A stretch of 64,000 nucleotides of DNA, taken from positions 1 to 64,000 of the forward strand of contig DIYL01000061.1 in NCBI GenBank assembly GCA_002428985.1. The letters are read 5' to 3'. Source of the DNA: Anaerolineales bacterium UBA6055 (GTDB taxonomy: Bacteria > Chloroflexota > Anaerolineae > Aggregatilineales > Phototrophicaceae). The position numbers and the translations under genes were made by a program. The notes under the pieces are model-generated. The model ran no database searches. It saw only the letters and a list, made by a program, of their open reading frames with translations, and was not told the origin of the DNA. Positions 40,790 to 50,574 of the stretch are shown here, in pieces; position 1 is the stretch's first letter; every line of letters begins with the position of its first letter.

Positions 40790-43015
40790 TTACAACGTAA
40801 TCGGCAACTCGCGTACCCGTGTGCCATTCAGTGCGAAGATCGCATTACTGACAGCCGCCGGAATCGTACCAATGACTGGTTCACCCATACCACCGACTGG
40901 TGTGTCGCCACTATCTATGAATTCAACTGTGATTTCAGGGACATCGCCCATACGGATTAACGGATAAGTGTTGAAGTTTTCATTGGTGATCATACCGTTT
41001 TCGATATTGATTGATTCGTGATACACTGAACTCAACGCCATAACAATTGTGCCCTGTACCTGTGCTTCTGCACCATCAGGATTCACAACCAAACCCGCGT
41101 CAGCCACACACCATGCGTTATGTGATCTAACAGCACCATTTTCGATGGAGCATTCCATAACCAATGCGCTGATCGTGCCACGGTCATAGGATAAAGCGAG
41201 ACCTTTACCACGTCCTTCGACAGGGTCACCAAACCAATCAGATAATTCCCCAATACGTTCTAACACAGCTTGAGACCGTTGACCGAGTTCACCCTCTGGT
41301 AAATACTTCATACGGAAGTCCATCGGATCCATATCGGTTGCATCAGCTAATTCATCAATGAAGGTTTCGACAGCGAATGTATTCGGGAATGTACCAAGCC
41401 CACGCCAGAACGCAGTCGGCACAGGAATTTTGGTGCGATGATAAATCACTTGACGATGCGGGAAGCTGTAGATCAATTGTGAGCCAAAGGCAGCTAACGG
41501 ATCAGCACCGAGAACACGTTCAAAAAAGCTTGGTCCATCTTCGCTACCAATAAAGAAGAAGACATCGCCACTCGCCAGTTGATGTTCAACAGTTGTGACT
41601 TCACCATTTTCGATGGATGCTTTTAAAACATTGTGTACAGGCGGGCGGAATTGACCATAACGCATATCTTCGGGGCGATTCCAACCGACATGTACTGGAC
41701 GACCAACTGCCCGTGACAAATACGCAGCTTCAACACCGACATCGGCCCCTAATTTACGGCCAAAACCACCACCGATATAGGTCGGGATAATATGGACTGT
41801 ATCGGGTTCAATCTCAAGAGCATTCGCAATCGCTGTTTGAGTTAGACCTGGATGTTGTGTCGCGACTTCCACAACGACTTGATCGTCTTGTACATCAACG
41901 AGTGCACCTTGTGGTTCAAGGTGAGCATGAACTGCCATCGCAGTGCGATATTCTGCGGTAAACAGCGTACCATTATTAATATTGCCATCGACATTACCTG
42001 CCCGTTGAATTAATGTACCGCCTTCATCTTGGACAGTGACAATATCGAGGATTTCTTGTTGATTGATAGTCGTCCCGCCATCCCATTCCAATTCGAGGAA
42101 TTCAAGCGCAGCATAAGCTTGTGAGCGATGTTCAGCGACGATGCCAGCAAAATTATCAAGAATAACAACGTCGACAACACCGGGCTGTTGATCGGCTGTT
42201 CCGACATTTGCGGATACCAAAGTCGCGCCAATACGCGGCGGACGGGCGATTGCACCATAGAGCATATTCGGTGCCTTTGCATCATAGCCATATACAGCAC
42301 GCCCAGTTAGCTTTTCATGGAAGTCTACACGCTTAAGTGGCTGACCAATATATTTGAAATCGGCGTTATTTTTGAGTGCCACTTGTTCTTCTGGAATCAC
42401 CCATTCACCAGCACGATCGGCAATAATTTCGCCGAATGTTTTTGAGAGGCTATCGTCGCTTTTACTACTAATCACACTATTGATCGCTTGCAAATCGTCG
42501 ACTGATACACTCATCTGTGCCGCAGCTTCGTCCATCAGCATTTTACGCATTGTTGCTGCAATTTCGCGCGTTGGTTGATAAAGCGCAACCGTGGATGTAC
42601 TGCCAAATGTAAAGACCAACTCCGGATTAAAGCCAGATGCAGTATCGGGTGTCTTAACCCTGACAGTTTCCCAATCGAGTTCTAGTTCCTCGGCAGCAAT
42701 TTGCGCAAGGGTCGTGTGAATACCTTGACCCATTTCAACCTTGGGCATATACAGTGTAGCCTGATTATCTGGAGAAATCTCGAACCAAACCATCGGTGAT
42801 TCAGGTCCAGTCGGTGTGGGAGCAGCGCCATTTAAGAAGAATTGATTAATCGCCAAACGTCCCTCACGGACCACTGTTGGAGCACCGACAACTGCGCCGA
42901 CAGCCAGACCACCAACCCCAATCCCGAGGACTTTCAAAAATCCGCGACGGGTAAAGCGACGACGTGGCGCATTTTCTGTTGTTTCAGTTTCATTGACTTG
43001 TGGATTATCTGTCAT
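40790..43015 (-). CDS. Molybdopterin-binding large subunit, xanthine dehydrogenase/IorB-like
   Basis: 741 residues. A twin-arginine signal (RRRFTRRGFLKVLGIGVGG) exports the folded enzyme. The Mo-cofactor subunit motifs follow: PKVEMGQGIHTTLAQIAAEELELDW, the GGGFGRKL loop, and RGLGTFPNTFAVETFIDELAD, then GMGEPVIGTIPAAVSNAIF near the end with the active-site glutamate of the family. The architecture is that of isoquinoline 1-oxidoreductase/aldehyde-oxidase large subunits. Electrons go to the small Fe-S subunit encoded just upstream, whose stop overlaps this start (TAATG). No FAD subunit gene is present. Substrate unknown. Confidence 0.85.
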   Translation of the reverse strand: MTDNPQVNETETTENAPRRRFTRRGFLKVLGIGVGGLAVGAVVGAPTVVREGRLAINQFFLNGAAPTPTGPESPMVWFEISPDNQATLYMPKVEMGQGIHTTLAQIAAEELELDWETVRVKTPDTASGFNPELVFTFGSTSTVALYQPTREIAATMRKMLMDEAAAQMSVSVDDLQAINSVISSKSDDSLSKTFGEIIADRAGEWVIPEEQVALKNNADFKYIGQPLKRVDFHEKLTGRAVYGYDAKAPNMLYGAIARPPRIGATLVSANVGTADQQPGVVDVVILDNFAGIVAEHRSQAYAALEFLELEWDGGTTINQQEILDIVTVQDEGGTLIQRAGNVDGNINNGTLFTAEYRTAMAVHAHLEPQGALVDVQDDQVVVEVATQHPGLTQTAIANALEIEPDTVHIIPTYIGGGFGRKLGADVGVEAAYLSRAVGRPVHVGWNRPEDMRYGQFRPPVHNVLKASIENGEVTTVEHQLASGDVFFFIGSEDGPSFFERVLGADPLAAFGSQLIYSFPHRQVIYHRTKIPVPTAFWRGLGTFPNTFAVETFIDELADATDMDPMDFRMKYLPEGELGQRSQAVLERIGELSDWFGDPVEGRGKGLALSYDRGTISALVMECSIENGAVRSHNAWCVADAGLVVNPDGAEAQVQGTIVMALSSVYHESINIENGMITNENFNTYPLIRMGDVPEITVEFIDSGDTPVGGMGEPVIGTIPAAVSNAIFALNGTRVRELPITL

Positions 43016-43494
43016 TAGCTTACATCCTCCATGCCCTCAGCCGCTTTAGCAACCGCAGCTTTAATCCGCACATAACACCCACAGCGACAATAATTATTGT
43101 TCATTGCATCGGTGATGTCTTCGTTACTAGGGGATGGATTGTCATTCAAGAATGCTGCTGCTTGCATCATCTGACCGCTCATACACCAACTGCATTGAGG
43201 CACTTGTTCATCAATGAATGCTTGTTGTACAGGGTGAAGTGTTTCGGTACCGTCTTCGTCGATAGTTGCCAGACCTTCAATCGTTGTAATTTCTGACCCT
43301 TCAACTGTGCTCGCAGGCGTGATGCAAGACCGACGCGCCTCACCATCAATATGCACCGTGCATGATCCACAAATGCCAATCCCACAGCCAAATTTTGTGC
43401 CTGTCAAACCGACAGTATCACGGATTGCCCACAATAGCATTTCACCATCGGGCAAGTCTACATCGTAGGATTGTCCATTAATTTTTAGTTCCAT
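43015..43494 (-). CDS. (2Fe-2S)-binding small subunit, IorA-like
   Basis: 159 residues. A plant-type ferredoxin domain carries the first cluster (GCGIGICGSCTVHIDG, then RRSC), and the C-terminal four-helix domain carries the second (QCSWCMSGQMMQAAAF and NNNYCRCGCYVRIKAAV). It passes electrons from the molybdenum site of the adjacent large subunit. The ATG at 43494 is favoured because GGAGG lies 9 bases upstream; an ATG two codons earlier is too close to it. First gene of the two-gene operon. Confidence 0.9.
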   Translation of the reverse strand: MELKINGQSYDVDLPDGEMLLWAIRDTVGLTGTKFGCGIGICGSCTVHIDGEARRSCITPASTVEGSEITTIEGLATIDEDGTETLHPVQQAFIDEQVPQCSWCMSGQMMQAAAFLNDNPSPSNEDITDAMNNNYCRCGCYVRIKAAVAKAAEGMEDVS

Positions 43495-43703
43495 AATCAT
43501 CTACCTCCAAAATTATGATACAGGGTTACTCATTATGGGAAGATGTTAGCAAGTATCTATGAGAATAATCTGAAAAGAGACAGATGATTTACTGAGGAAA
43601 ATTGAGGAATACATAGGGGCTCTTCAATAGATAATTGCTCTCTTTTTGACGTAAAGTGAACGACAACTATACAATAGTATATGACGATCAAAGGGAGCAA
43701 CAT

Positions 43704-46700
43704 ATGATACAAGCAACACAGATCACAAACCGTTATCGCATCCTCGATAAGCTAGGACAAGGGGGAATGGGTGTTGTCTGGCGTGTCCATGATCGTCTTA
43801 ATTACACAGACGTTGCGCTTAAGCAAGTGCTCTTGCCAGACGGCAGAACAAGCCGTCTCTCGCATACAAAAGATACCCAAGAGCAACATTTAAGCCTTAC
43901 CCAAGAATTTAGCATTCTATCCACACTGCGCCATCCAAACATCCTCAGTGTCTTGGATTATGGATTTGATGACAATCAGGGTCCCTACTTTACGATGCCC
44001 CTATTGCAAAACGCAAAAACAATCATCGAGTATGGTCTAGGCTTGTCACTTAATGAAAAAATCCAATTTGCCATACAGATGCTACAAGCTCTCCATTATC
44101 TACATCGCCGGAATATCTTACATCGTGACCTCAAACCCGATAATGTTCTCATAACAGATAGTAATGAGGTAAAGGTCTTAGATTTTGGATTATCTGTATC
44201 TGTAGATAAAGCAGACGGCAGTGCAGGCACATTGGCATATATGCCACCGGAAGTCTTAATGGGTAACTACGCAATTAGCACAGCTTCCGATTTGTACTCT
44301 GCAGGGTTGATTATCTATGAATTATTCACAGGACAACCTGCCTATCCAATGAATAATTCTAGAAAGCTGATTCATGCGATTGTGAACATCGTTCCGGATA
44401 TGAGCTTAATCAGGCACAATGGCATAGAGACCGTTTTGACACGCTTGCTCCTCAAAAATCCTGAAGATCGCTATCAGTCTGCACACGCTACAATCTCAGA
44501 TTTACGTCAAGCTACTAGTATTAATGTCCAACCTGAGAGTATTGAGATTCGGGAGAGCTTTTTGCAAGCCAGCCAATTCGTCGGACGAGACCAAGAATTA
44601 AGCCTTCTCAAAAATGCACTGGACGATGTGCTACAGGGTCAAAACTCGTTTTACCTGATTGATGGTGAATCTGGTGTTGGTAAGTCGCGCCTTATGGATG
44701 AGCTACGCATCCATGCTTTAGTATCCGGCGCCACTGTATTACGCGGTCAAGCCGTTGAAGGAGGTGGTTTGCCCTTCCAACTGTGGCGAGATATTGTGCG
44801 TCGTTTAACACTGATGGTTGATGTTACGGATTATCAAGCAGGAATATTGATCGACATCATCCCTAATATAAGCGACTTGATTGGGCGACCTGTGGACAAA
44901 ATCCCACCAATACCCGGCAAGGCACAACAAGATCGTTTAGTATCCACCATCATTGAACTACTTGGTGGTATCAATCAGTCCATCATGTTGCTACTAGAGG
45001 ACTTGCAATGGACGATTGAGAGTTTAGCTGTACTAAAGCAAATTTTGGATACCCGTGAACAATTCAATCATTTGATGATCATTGGCAACTATCGTAATGA
45101 TGAAGTGCCAAATTTAGCGGATAAATTAACTGGCATGGAACTGATACATCTGAAACGCTTAGATCGTACAGCAATGGAAGACCTGACTATATCAATGTTG
45201 GGACAACAAAACGCAAGTGAACAGGTCATGGATTTGCTGCAAAAAGAAACCGAGGGCAATCTCTTTTTTCTGGTCGAAACGGTGCGCGCATTAGCAGAAG
45301 AAGCGGGTGGGTTAGAGCTCATCGGGCAAATAACACTGCCTGACAATGTATTTACAGGTGGTATGCAACAATTGACCCTGCGTCTGCTGAATAAAGTCCC
45401 TCAAGAATATCAACCCATTCAACAACTAGCATCCGTCATCGGACGTGAAATTGATGTCAAATTACTATCGCATGTGTTCACGCATTCACAAGTTGACCAG
45501 TGGCTCATGCAAGCATCCGAAGCCAGTGTGCTGGATGTACAAGAGGATGTCTGGCGTTTTTCGCATGATAAACTGCGTGAAACAGTTATTGCCGAGATAC
45601 CTGACGACCAGAAACCCACAATTCATCGCACAGTTGCCGAAAGCATCGAAGCCATCTATCCGGATGATGCAGCCTACAACGAGATATTGCTCAATCACTG
45701 GCATAATGCGGGTGATCTAGATAAAGAAATGCACTATGCAAAACCAATCCTTGAGTCTTACTTGTTTATACAAGATCGCATACCCGAAGCTGAAACATTA
45801 ATTGAGCAAAGTTTGGCGCGATTACCTGAAAATGATGTTCATCGAATCTTTTTACTGAACTGGTTGACATACGCCTATTTATGGTTTCATCGTGATACAG
45901 ATCGTGCAGCAAAAACCGTTGAGGAAGCATATCAACTGGCGAAAACACATAATGATATAGGCGGACTAGCATTTAGTCTAAATCAACTTGGTAATGTGGC
46001 TAAACGACGCAATGATTATCAACAAGCAGAAGACTATTACAAGCAAAGCATGGTCTATGACAAAATGATTGATTCAGCTTTTGGGGTCGCCAGCAACTTA
46101 CTGGATTTGGGTCTCATTGCTCAAATTCATGGTGATTATCAACAAGCAAAAGACTACTTCGAACAAAGCCTTGCGATTCAAGATTCGATTAATGATCAAC
46201 GAGGCAAGGCTGTAAATTACTCAAATTTAGGGTTACTCGCATTTGAAACGAGTAATTATGATGACGCTGAAGCCTATTTTCAACAGGGTGTAACCATCAG
46301 TCAGGCGATCAATCATCAAACAGGTGTCGCTCATAATTTATATCGTCTATCTGCGACGCAATTCATCCAATCAAAAGTCCAAGAAGCTAGAGATGGCTTT
46401 GAACAAACAATGCCTATCTTCGAGGAAATTAACTTTCCTCATGGTGTCGTCTGGTGCCTCAACGGGTTGTGTCGCGCAGCAATACAACAAGATGAAATTG
46501 AGCCAGTCTCCGAGATGTTACATCAGAGTCTATCACTGATCGTGGAACTTGACCGAGTACAATTAACAATTTACACGCTGACGACCATCGCACTCTATTA
46601 TCATCATATTGAGCATCATCTACAGGCACTGGAACTCGCATCACTTATTACATCGTATCCACCATTTAATAAACTTGACAAAATCTTACTGGATACCGAT

Positions 46701-46832
46701 TTGACACTCGAGCGATTTGAAGCACCGATGTCCGCTGATGAAAGACAAACCGCGGTAGCACGAAGCAAAGAACTAGATTTAGAAACCGTCGTGCAAGATT
46801 TACTCGACGAATTCAGCGACAGGATTGGCTAG
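43704..46832 (+). CDS. Serine/threonine kinase-AAA ATPase-TPR protein
   Basis: 1042 residues. Residues 8-270 are a Hanks-type kinase: glycine loop LGQGGMGVVWRVHD, ALKQ lysine, HRDLKPDN catalytic loop, DFG and an activation segment ending GTLAYMPPEVL. Residues 290-560 are an AAA_16/STAND-like ATPase with Walker A DGESGVGKSRL and Walker B-like SIMLLLEDLQW. A winged-helix-like segment follows, then at least five TPR units (for example NQLGNVAKRRNDYQQAEDYYKQS) near residues 760-930. The layout matches signalling kinases that feed AAA-TPR regulators. The ATG at 43704 has GGGAG upstream. A small paralogue (47016) follows on the same strand. Confidence 0.85.
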   Translation: MIQATQITNRYRILDKLGQGGMGVVWRVHDRLNYTDVALKQVLLPDGRTSRLSHTKDTQEQHLSLTQEFSILSTLRHPNILSVLDYGFDDNQGPYFTMPLLQNAKTIIEYGLGLSLNEKIQFAIQMLQALHYLHRRNILHRDLKPDNVLITDSNEVKVLDFGLSVSVDKADGSAGTLAYMPPEVLMGNYAISTASDLYSAGLIIYELFTGQPAYPMNNSRKLIHAIVNIVPDMSLIRHNGIETVLTRLLLKNPEDRYQSAHATISDLRQATSINVQPESIEIRESFLQASQFVGRDQELSLLKNALDDVLQGQNSFYLIDGESGVGKSRLMDELRIHALVSGATVLRGQAVEGGGLPFQLWRDIVRRLTLMVDVTDYQAGILIDIIPNISDLIGRPVDKIPPIPGKAQQDRLVSTIIELLGGINQSIMLLLEDLQWTIESLAVLKQILDTREQFNHLMIIGNYRNDEVPNLADKLTGMELIHLKRLDRTAMEDLTISMLGQQNASEQVMDLLQKETEGNLFFLVETVRALAEEAGGLELIGQITLPDNVFTGGMQQLTLRLLNKVPQEYQPIQQLASVIGREIDVKLLSHVFTHSQVDQWLMQASEASVLDVQEDVWRFSHDKLRETVIAEIPDDQKPTIHRTVAESIEAIYPDDAAYNEILLNHWHNAGDLDKEMHYAKPILESYLFIQDRIPEAETLIEQSLARLPENDVHRIFLLNWLTYAYLWFHRDTDRAAKTVEEAYQLAKTHNDIGGLAFSLNQLGNVAKRRNDYQQAEDYYKQSMVYDKMIDSAFGVASNLLDLGLIAQIHGDYQQAKDYFEQSLAIQDSINDQRGKAVNYSNLGLLAFETSNYDDAEAYFQQGVTISQAINHQTGVAHNLYRLSATQFIQSKVQEARDGFEQTMPIFEEINFPHGVVWCLNGLCRAAIQQDEIEPVSEMLHQSLSLIVELDRVQLTIYTLTTIALYYHHIEHHLQALELASLITSYPPFNKLDKILLDTDLTLERFEAPMSADERQTAVARSKELDLETVVQDLLDEFSDRIG

Positions 46833-47015
46833 TAAGCTTGTAACGATACTTAACAGACAAAGCCTTAACCCTTGAATACCCTCAATTAAGGTAAGCTGTG
46901 AGAAGATAATGTGGTTTGTGCTTATTCGAAGCAGACCGAATTCTTACATGTGTCTGCAACCGGGGTGAGAATTCAAGGACTTCACAGGGTTGAATTAATT
47001 GTAAAAGAGCTTACT

Positions 47016-47411
47016 ATGCCAGTCACATATCATTGGTACCAAGAGCGAAATGATGCTGTATATATCACAATCGCACACCCTTGGACAATACAAGAAATAT
47101 CAGACTGTGAGCAAACAGTCCGCAGGTTGATTGCGGAAAGAAAGATTATAGTTGATGCAATTTATGATGTTACTCGACATGGCCCCGTTGCTAGAAATAC
47201 ACTATCATATTTTATTCGATCTATGGGACAAAATCAGAAAAGTCCTTATGAAGGGGTTGCCATTGTCTATGGAGCAAGCCTTTATGCCAAAGCGATTGCT
47301 GACGCAATTATTCGAATCACCCGTACAAAATCAATTCGCTTTGCGCAATCACTGGAGGAAGCTGATCAAATACTTGCTGATATTCGATCAGAACGCCATG
47401 GTTCAAACTAA
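47016..47411 (+). CDS. Small paralogous protein, family copy 5
   Basis: 131 residues beginning MPVTYHWYQERNDAVYITIAH, comparable to MP--YRWHIKGRV in copy 3. A strand (VDAIYDVTRHG) and a helix (SLEEADQILADIRSE) lie where the other copies have theirs. The internal ATG at 47016 is preferred because all paralogues start with MP here; the longer frame from 46911 lacks a good site. It follows the kinase-AAA-TPR gene by 183 bases. Confidence 0.6.
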   Translation: MPVTYHWYQERNDAVYITIAHPWTIQEISDCEQTVRRLIAERKIIVDAIYDVTRHGPVARNTLSYFIRSMGQNQKSPYEGVAIVYGASLYAKAIADAIIRITRTKSIRFAQSLEEADQILADIRSERHGSN

Positions 47412-47434
47412 CATAAGATGATCTTTATGACGAT

Positions 47435-48712
47435 TTACATCGGTAATTGTATGGAAAATATACTCCCTTTACCAATGTCACTTTCTACGTCGATTGTTCC
47501 GCCATGTAGATCGACAATCTGCTTGACAATTGACAACCCTAAGCCATTCCCACCAGTATCAGTTGACCGTGATTTATCCACCCGATAGAAGCGATCAAAA
47601 ATCTGGTCGAGGTCGTCTGCAACAATACCAATCCCGGTATCAATCACACTGATTTTCACATGCGTGTCATCAACCTGTTGCAGTTGTAACGTAACACTGC
47701 CGTTGTCCTGTGTGTAGTTAATCGCATTTTGAATTAAATGATCCAGCATCAGGTCTAATAACTCTGCATCACCATGTATATATGAATCCGATGTGCGAAT
47801 ATCAGATTCTAACGTGATATGTTTAGCTTCTGCCATGTCATTCAATCTGGATGTAACTGTATTTAATAACGACACTATATCAACTTGATAAAAATCGGAT
47901 GACGTATAGGTATCTAATTTGGATAGAGTGAGTAAGTTTTTCACCATCCACTCAATCCGTAAAGCTTGGTGTTCAATACGATTCAGTGCTTTCAGTCGTT
48001 TTTCTGGTTCCTCTAAACGTTGCAATAGATAGGTGCTGGTATGGATTGTAGATAATGGTGTCCGGAAGTCATGGGATACATTGCTAATCAGCTCTTTGAC
48101 AAGTTCTGATTGTTTCTTCTGGACAGTGAAATCATGACGATAAGTATCCAACCGTGTTCGTTGATAATTTGCAAACAAAATAAAGCCCAGTGCTAATAAG
48201 ATAAAGGCAACCGCATCAATTTTCCCATATAACCCCATTGATGGTGTGGTTGCAATAAAAACAAGCAGTAGCGTAATGTTGATTACATAAATGAGAATAG
48301 CTTCTCGTAATGAAAATAAGACGATACTCAACAACGGGATGAAAATAAGATAGGAAATTTCAAAATGGGGTGGGTCTGAGTTGACAGCGTTGACATAAAT
48401 AACGGCATAACCAAGGATCACCGTTGTCCTGACTGATGCTCGATAATGACCACTACGTCCAATGGCATAAATAATTCCGACCACAACCATACCTAGAGAT
48501 GCAATAACAACTGTTGTCGTCATATTATTTGGAGTCAGGACAAACCTGAATATGATCACACCGACAGCTATCGGAATATAAATAATCAGCAAACTATTTA
48601 ACATCTGCGATAGATAGCGTTCTTCGGGGTCGGTAATTCTCGGATGTGGTTCAATGATTCTAGAGATGACTGCAATGATTGTAGCAAGTATATGTAGCAG
48701 GTAATTTTTCAT
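47435..48712 (-). CDS. Orphan sensor histidine kinase
   Basis: About 425 residues. Six or so membrane helices occupy residues 1-190 with no periplasmic domain. The dimerisation helix carries SNVSHDFRTPLSTIHTS, and the ATPase domain has an N box (HLIQNAINYTQD), DTGIGIVADD and GLGLSIVKQIVDLHGG. No response regulator gene is adjacent. Starts at TTG 48733, GTG 48727 and ATG 48712 are all possible; I used the ATG. It converges with the small paralogue at 47016. Confidence 0.85.
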   Translation of the reverse strand: MKNYLLHILATIIAVISRIIEPHPRITDPEERYLSQMLNSLLIIYIPIAVGVIIFRFVLTPNNMTTTVVIASLGMVVVGIIYAIGRSGHYRASVRTTVILGYAVIYVNAVNSDPPHFEISYLIFIPLLSIVLFSLREAILIYVINITLLLVFIATTPSMGLYGKIDAVAFILLALGFILFANYQRTRLDTYRHDFTVQKKQSELVKELISNVSHDFRTPLSTIHTSTYLLQRLEEPEKRLKALNRIEHQALRIEWMVKNLLTLSKLDTYTSSDFYQVDIVSLLNTVTSRLNDMAEAKHITLESDIRTSDSYIHGDAELLDLMLDHLIQNAINYTQDNGSVTLQLQQVDDTHVKISVIDTGIGIVADDLDQIFDRFYRVDKSRSTDTGGNGLGLSIVKQIVDLHGGTIDVESDIGKGSIFSIQLPM

Positions 48713-48953
48713 AAATGTTGCACGCACAAACAATTTTTATGTCTTCTTGATATTACATACAATATAAAAAGCATATTACTAAATCAAAATTGCATATAAC
48801 AAACCCTAGTATACCGTATGTGTCGAGAGCACAAAATAAAACTTGTGGCAAAACCCTTAATAAAGCTCTTTTGAATTTAAATGACCCTTTAAAAACCTAA
48901 AATACGCTTTATAATGTTTAAGAAGTTATTCAAGTCGAGAGTATCTACACATT

Positions 48954-49556
48954 ATGGAACGACAAATCTACGCCCATTATGATGATAAGGGTGTCACAGT
49001 CTATCAAGCATTTGCCCCACATATTGTTGCCAATGCACTGGCAAAAGGCACATTTGGTGGTGGCTTTAATATGGAGCGTATGACATGGATTAAGCCATCA
49101 TTTGCATGGATGCTCTATCGCAGTGGGTACGCAACCAAAATCCGACAAGAAGCAATCTTAAAAATTAAGCTTTCCCATGAAGGCTTCACCGAAATTTTGA
49201 GTCATTCTGTCGAGACCACCTATAATCCGCATGTGTATGACAGCGAAGATGCGTGGCGATTAACTTTAAGAAAATCCCCCGTGCGTCATCAGTGGGATCC
49301 TGAGCGTAATCTCAAACTTGGCAAAATTGACCGCCGTGCTATTCAAATTGGCATTCGCGGTTGGGTCGTTGAAAAATATGTCAACGAATGGATTATCGGC
49401 TTAGAAGAAGTCACTGACCTAGCCCGCGAAATCCAAGCTATCGCGAAGAATAAACGTAGCAACTTTCCACCTGTACCAGAAGAACGTGTCTATCCAGTAT
49501 CGGATGAGTTAATTAAACGCCTAGGAATAACGGAGGCAATTACAAATGCTGACTGA
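48954..49556 (+). CDS. DUF4291 protein
   Basis: 200 residues, DUF4291. Landmarks are YQAFAPHIVANALAKGTFGG, MTWIKPSFAWMLYRSGYATK, QWDPERNLKLGKIDRRAIQIG and the WIIGLEEVTDLAREI ending. The activity of this family is not established; an NAD/ADP-ribose link has been suggested by genome context, and here it overlaps an ADP-ribosylglycohydrolase gene by 11 bases and precedes an RNA ligase. Together they look like a nucleic-acid or NAD-linked repair module. Confidence 0.85.
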   Translation: MERQIYAHYDDKGVTVYQAFAPHIVANALAKGTFGGGFNMERMTWIKPSFAWMLYRSGYATKIRQEAILKIKLSHEGFTEILSHSVETTYNPHVYDSEDAWRLTLRKSPVRHQWDPERNLKLGKIDRRAIQIGIRGWVVEKYVNEWIIGLEEVTDLAREIQAIAKNKRSNFPPVPEERVYPVSDELIKRLGITEAITNAD

Positions 49557-50427
49557 GATAGAACGCTTACAACTTGCCCTCCAAGCGACTGAGGGCTTAG
49601 CCACAGGGGACGCCTATGGTAATCATCATGGCAAAAATCAACGCAAGCGTCAGGCATCAATGTGGCAATATACCGATGACACATTGATGGCCTTGTCGAT
49701 CTTAGAGAATTTACGTGTATACGGCGCAATTAATCAAGATGCACTTGCAGGTAGTTTTGCAAATCATCGTGATGGTCATCGCGGATATGGACGCGGTGTA
49801 ACTCGTTTATTAAAAGCCATATCATACGGCGGACATTGGCACGACTTAAGCTATGGTATGTTTGACGGGAGCGGGTCATATGGCAATGGTGCAGCTATGC
49901 GAGTTGCGCCGATTGGTGCATATTTTGCGGATGATCTAGAGCGCGTTATAGAGCAAGCAAGGCTTTCAGCAGAAGTAACGCATTCACATAATGAAGGCAT
50001 TGCCGGAGCAGTTGCTGTTGCCGTCGCGACCGCCATAGCCTGCCAACATGCACTGACCCGAAAAACATTAAACTTTGTAGATTTCATCGCTCAAGTGATC
50101 GACCTTACACCCGATAGTGAGATACGCGAGAAATTGTATCTTGCCCAAACATTTGGCGAAAATGCCTTACCCAAACAAGTTGCGGATGCACTCGGCAATG
50201 GTCGCCCCTCCATCGCACAATTGACCGTGCCTTTTGCAATTTGGTCAGCAGCAAAACATGCCTATAGCTATGAAATTGCGATTCGCCAAACTGCCAGTGT
50301 GCAAGGTGATGTCGATACCAACTGTGCGATTGTTGGTGGTATTGTTGTGATGTATACCAATATAGATCATATCCCCCTCTCATGGCGTAATCGTCGTGAA
50401 GCCCTCCTCGAGTGGGCAGTCTTGTAA
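49546..50427 (+). CDS. ADP-ribosylglycohydrolase
   Basis: 293 residues, DraG/ARH-like all-helical fold. Mg-binding motifs are present at both ends: QYTDDTLMAL (residues 41-50) and QGDVDTNCAIVGGIV near 262-276, with SYGNGAAMRVAPIG in the middle. These enzymes remove ADP-ribose from arginine, other amino acids, nucleic acids or small molecules. GGAGG lies inside the upstream gene 8 bases before the ATG, so translation is coupled to DUF4291. Confidence 0.9.
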   Translation: MLTEIERLQLALQATEGLATGDAYGNHHGKNQRKRQASMWQYTDDTLMALSILENLRVYGAINQDALAGSFANHRDGHRGYGRGVTRLLKAISYGGHWHDLSYGMFDGSGSYGNGAAMRVAPIGAYFADDLERVIEQARLSAEVTHSHNEGIAGAVAVAVATAIACQHALTRKTLNFVDFIAQVIDLTPDSEIREKLYLAQTFGENALPKQVADALGNGRPSIAQLTVPFAIWSAAKHAYSYEIAIRQTASVQGDVDTNCAIVGGIVVMYTNIDHIPLSWRNRREALLEWAVL

Positions 50428-50478
50428 CCGCTACATCTTGATAACTAAATAGTAGATTTGTTTTATCACAAACCTGCT

Positions 50479-50499
50479 GTAGGGAATACGTTCCTACGG
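50479..50499. repeat. REP-like hairpin with GTAGGG head
   Basis: GTAGGGAA and TTCCTAC pair with one bulge across a 4-base loop (TACG). Same GTAG head as the 28-bp palindromes but shorter. It lies between the glycohydrolase and the RNA ligase genes. Confidence 0.55.
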
Positions 50500-50574
50500 A
50501 TCATGTTCGCATCCGTTATCGATGCATGCTTCCACTTTCACATTCAAGATAAATGTAGATAAACGAGACATATC

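Noticed and set aside
40790..43494. Three-subunit xanthine dehydrogenase
   Set aside because: No FAD-binding subunit gene is present; the Tat signal and two-gene layout point to the IorAB-like type.
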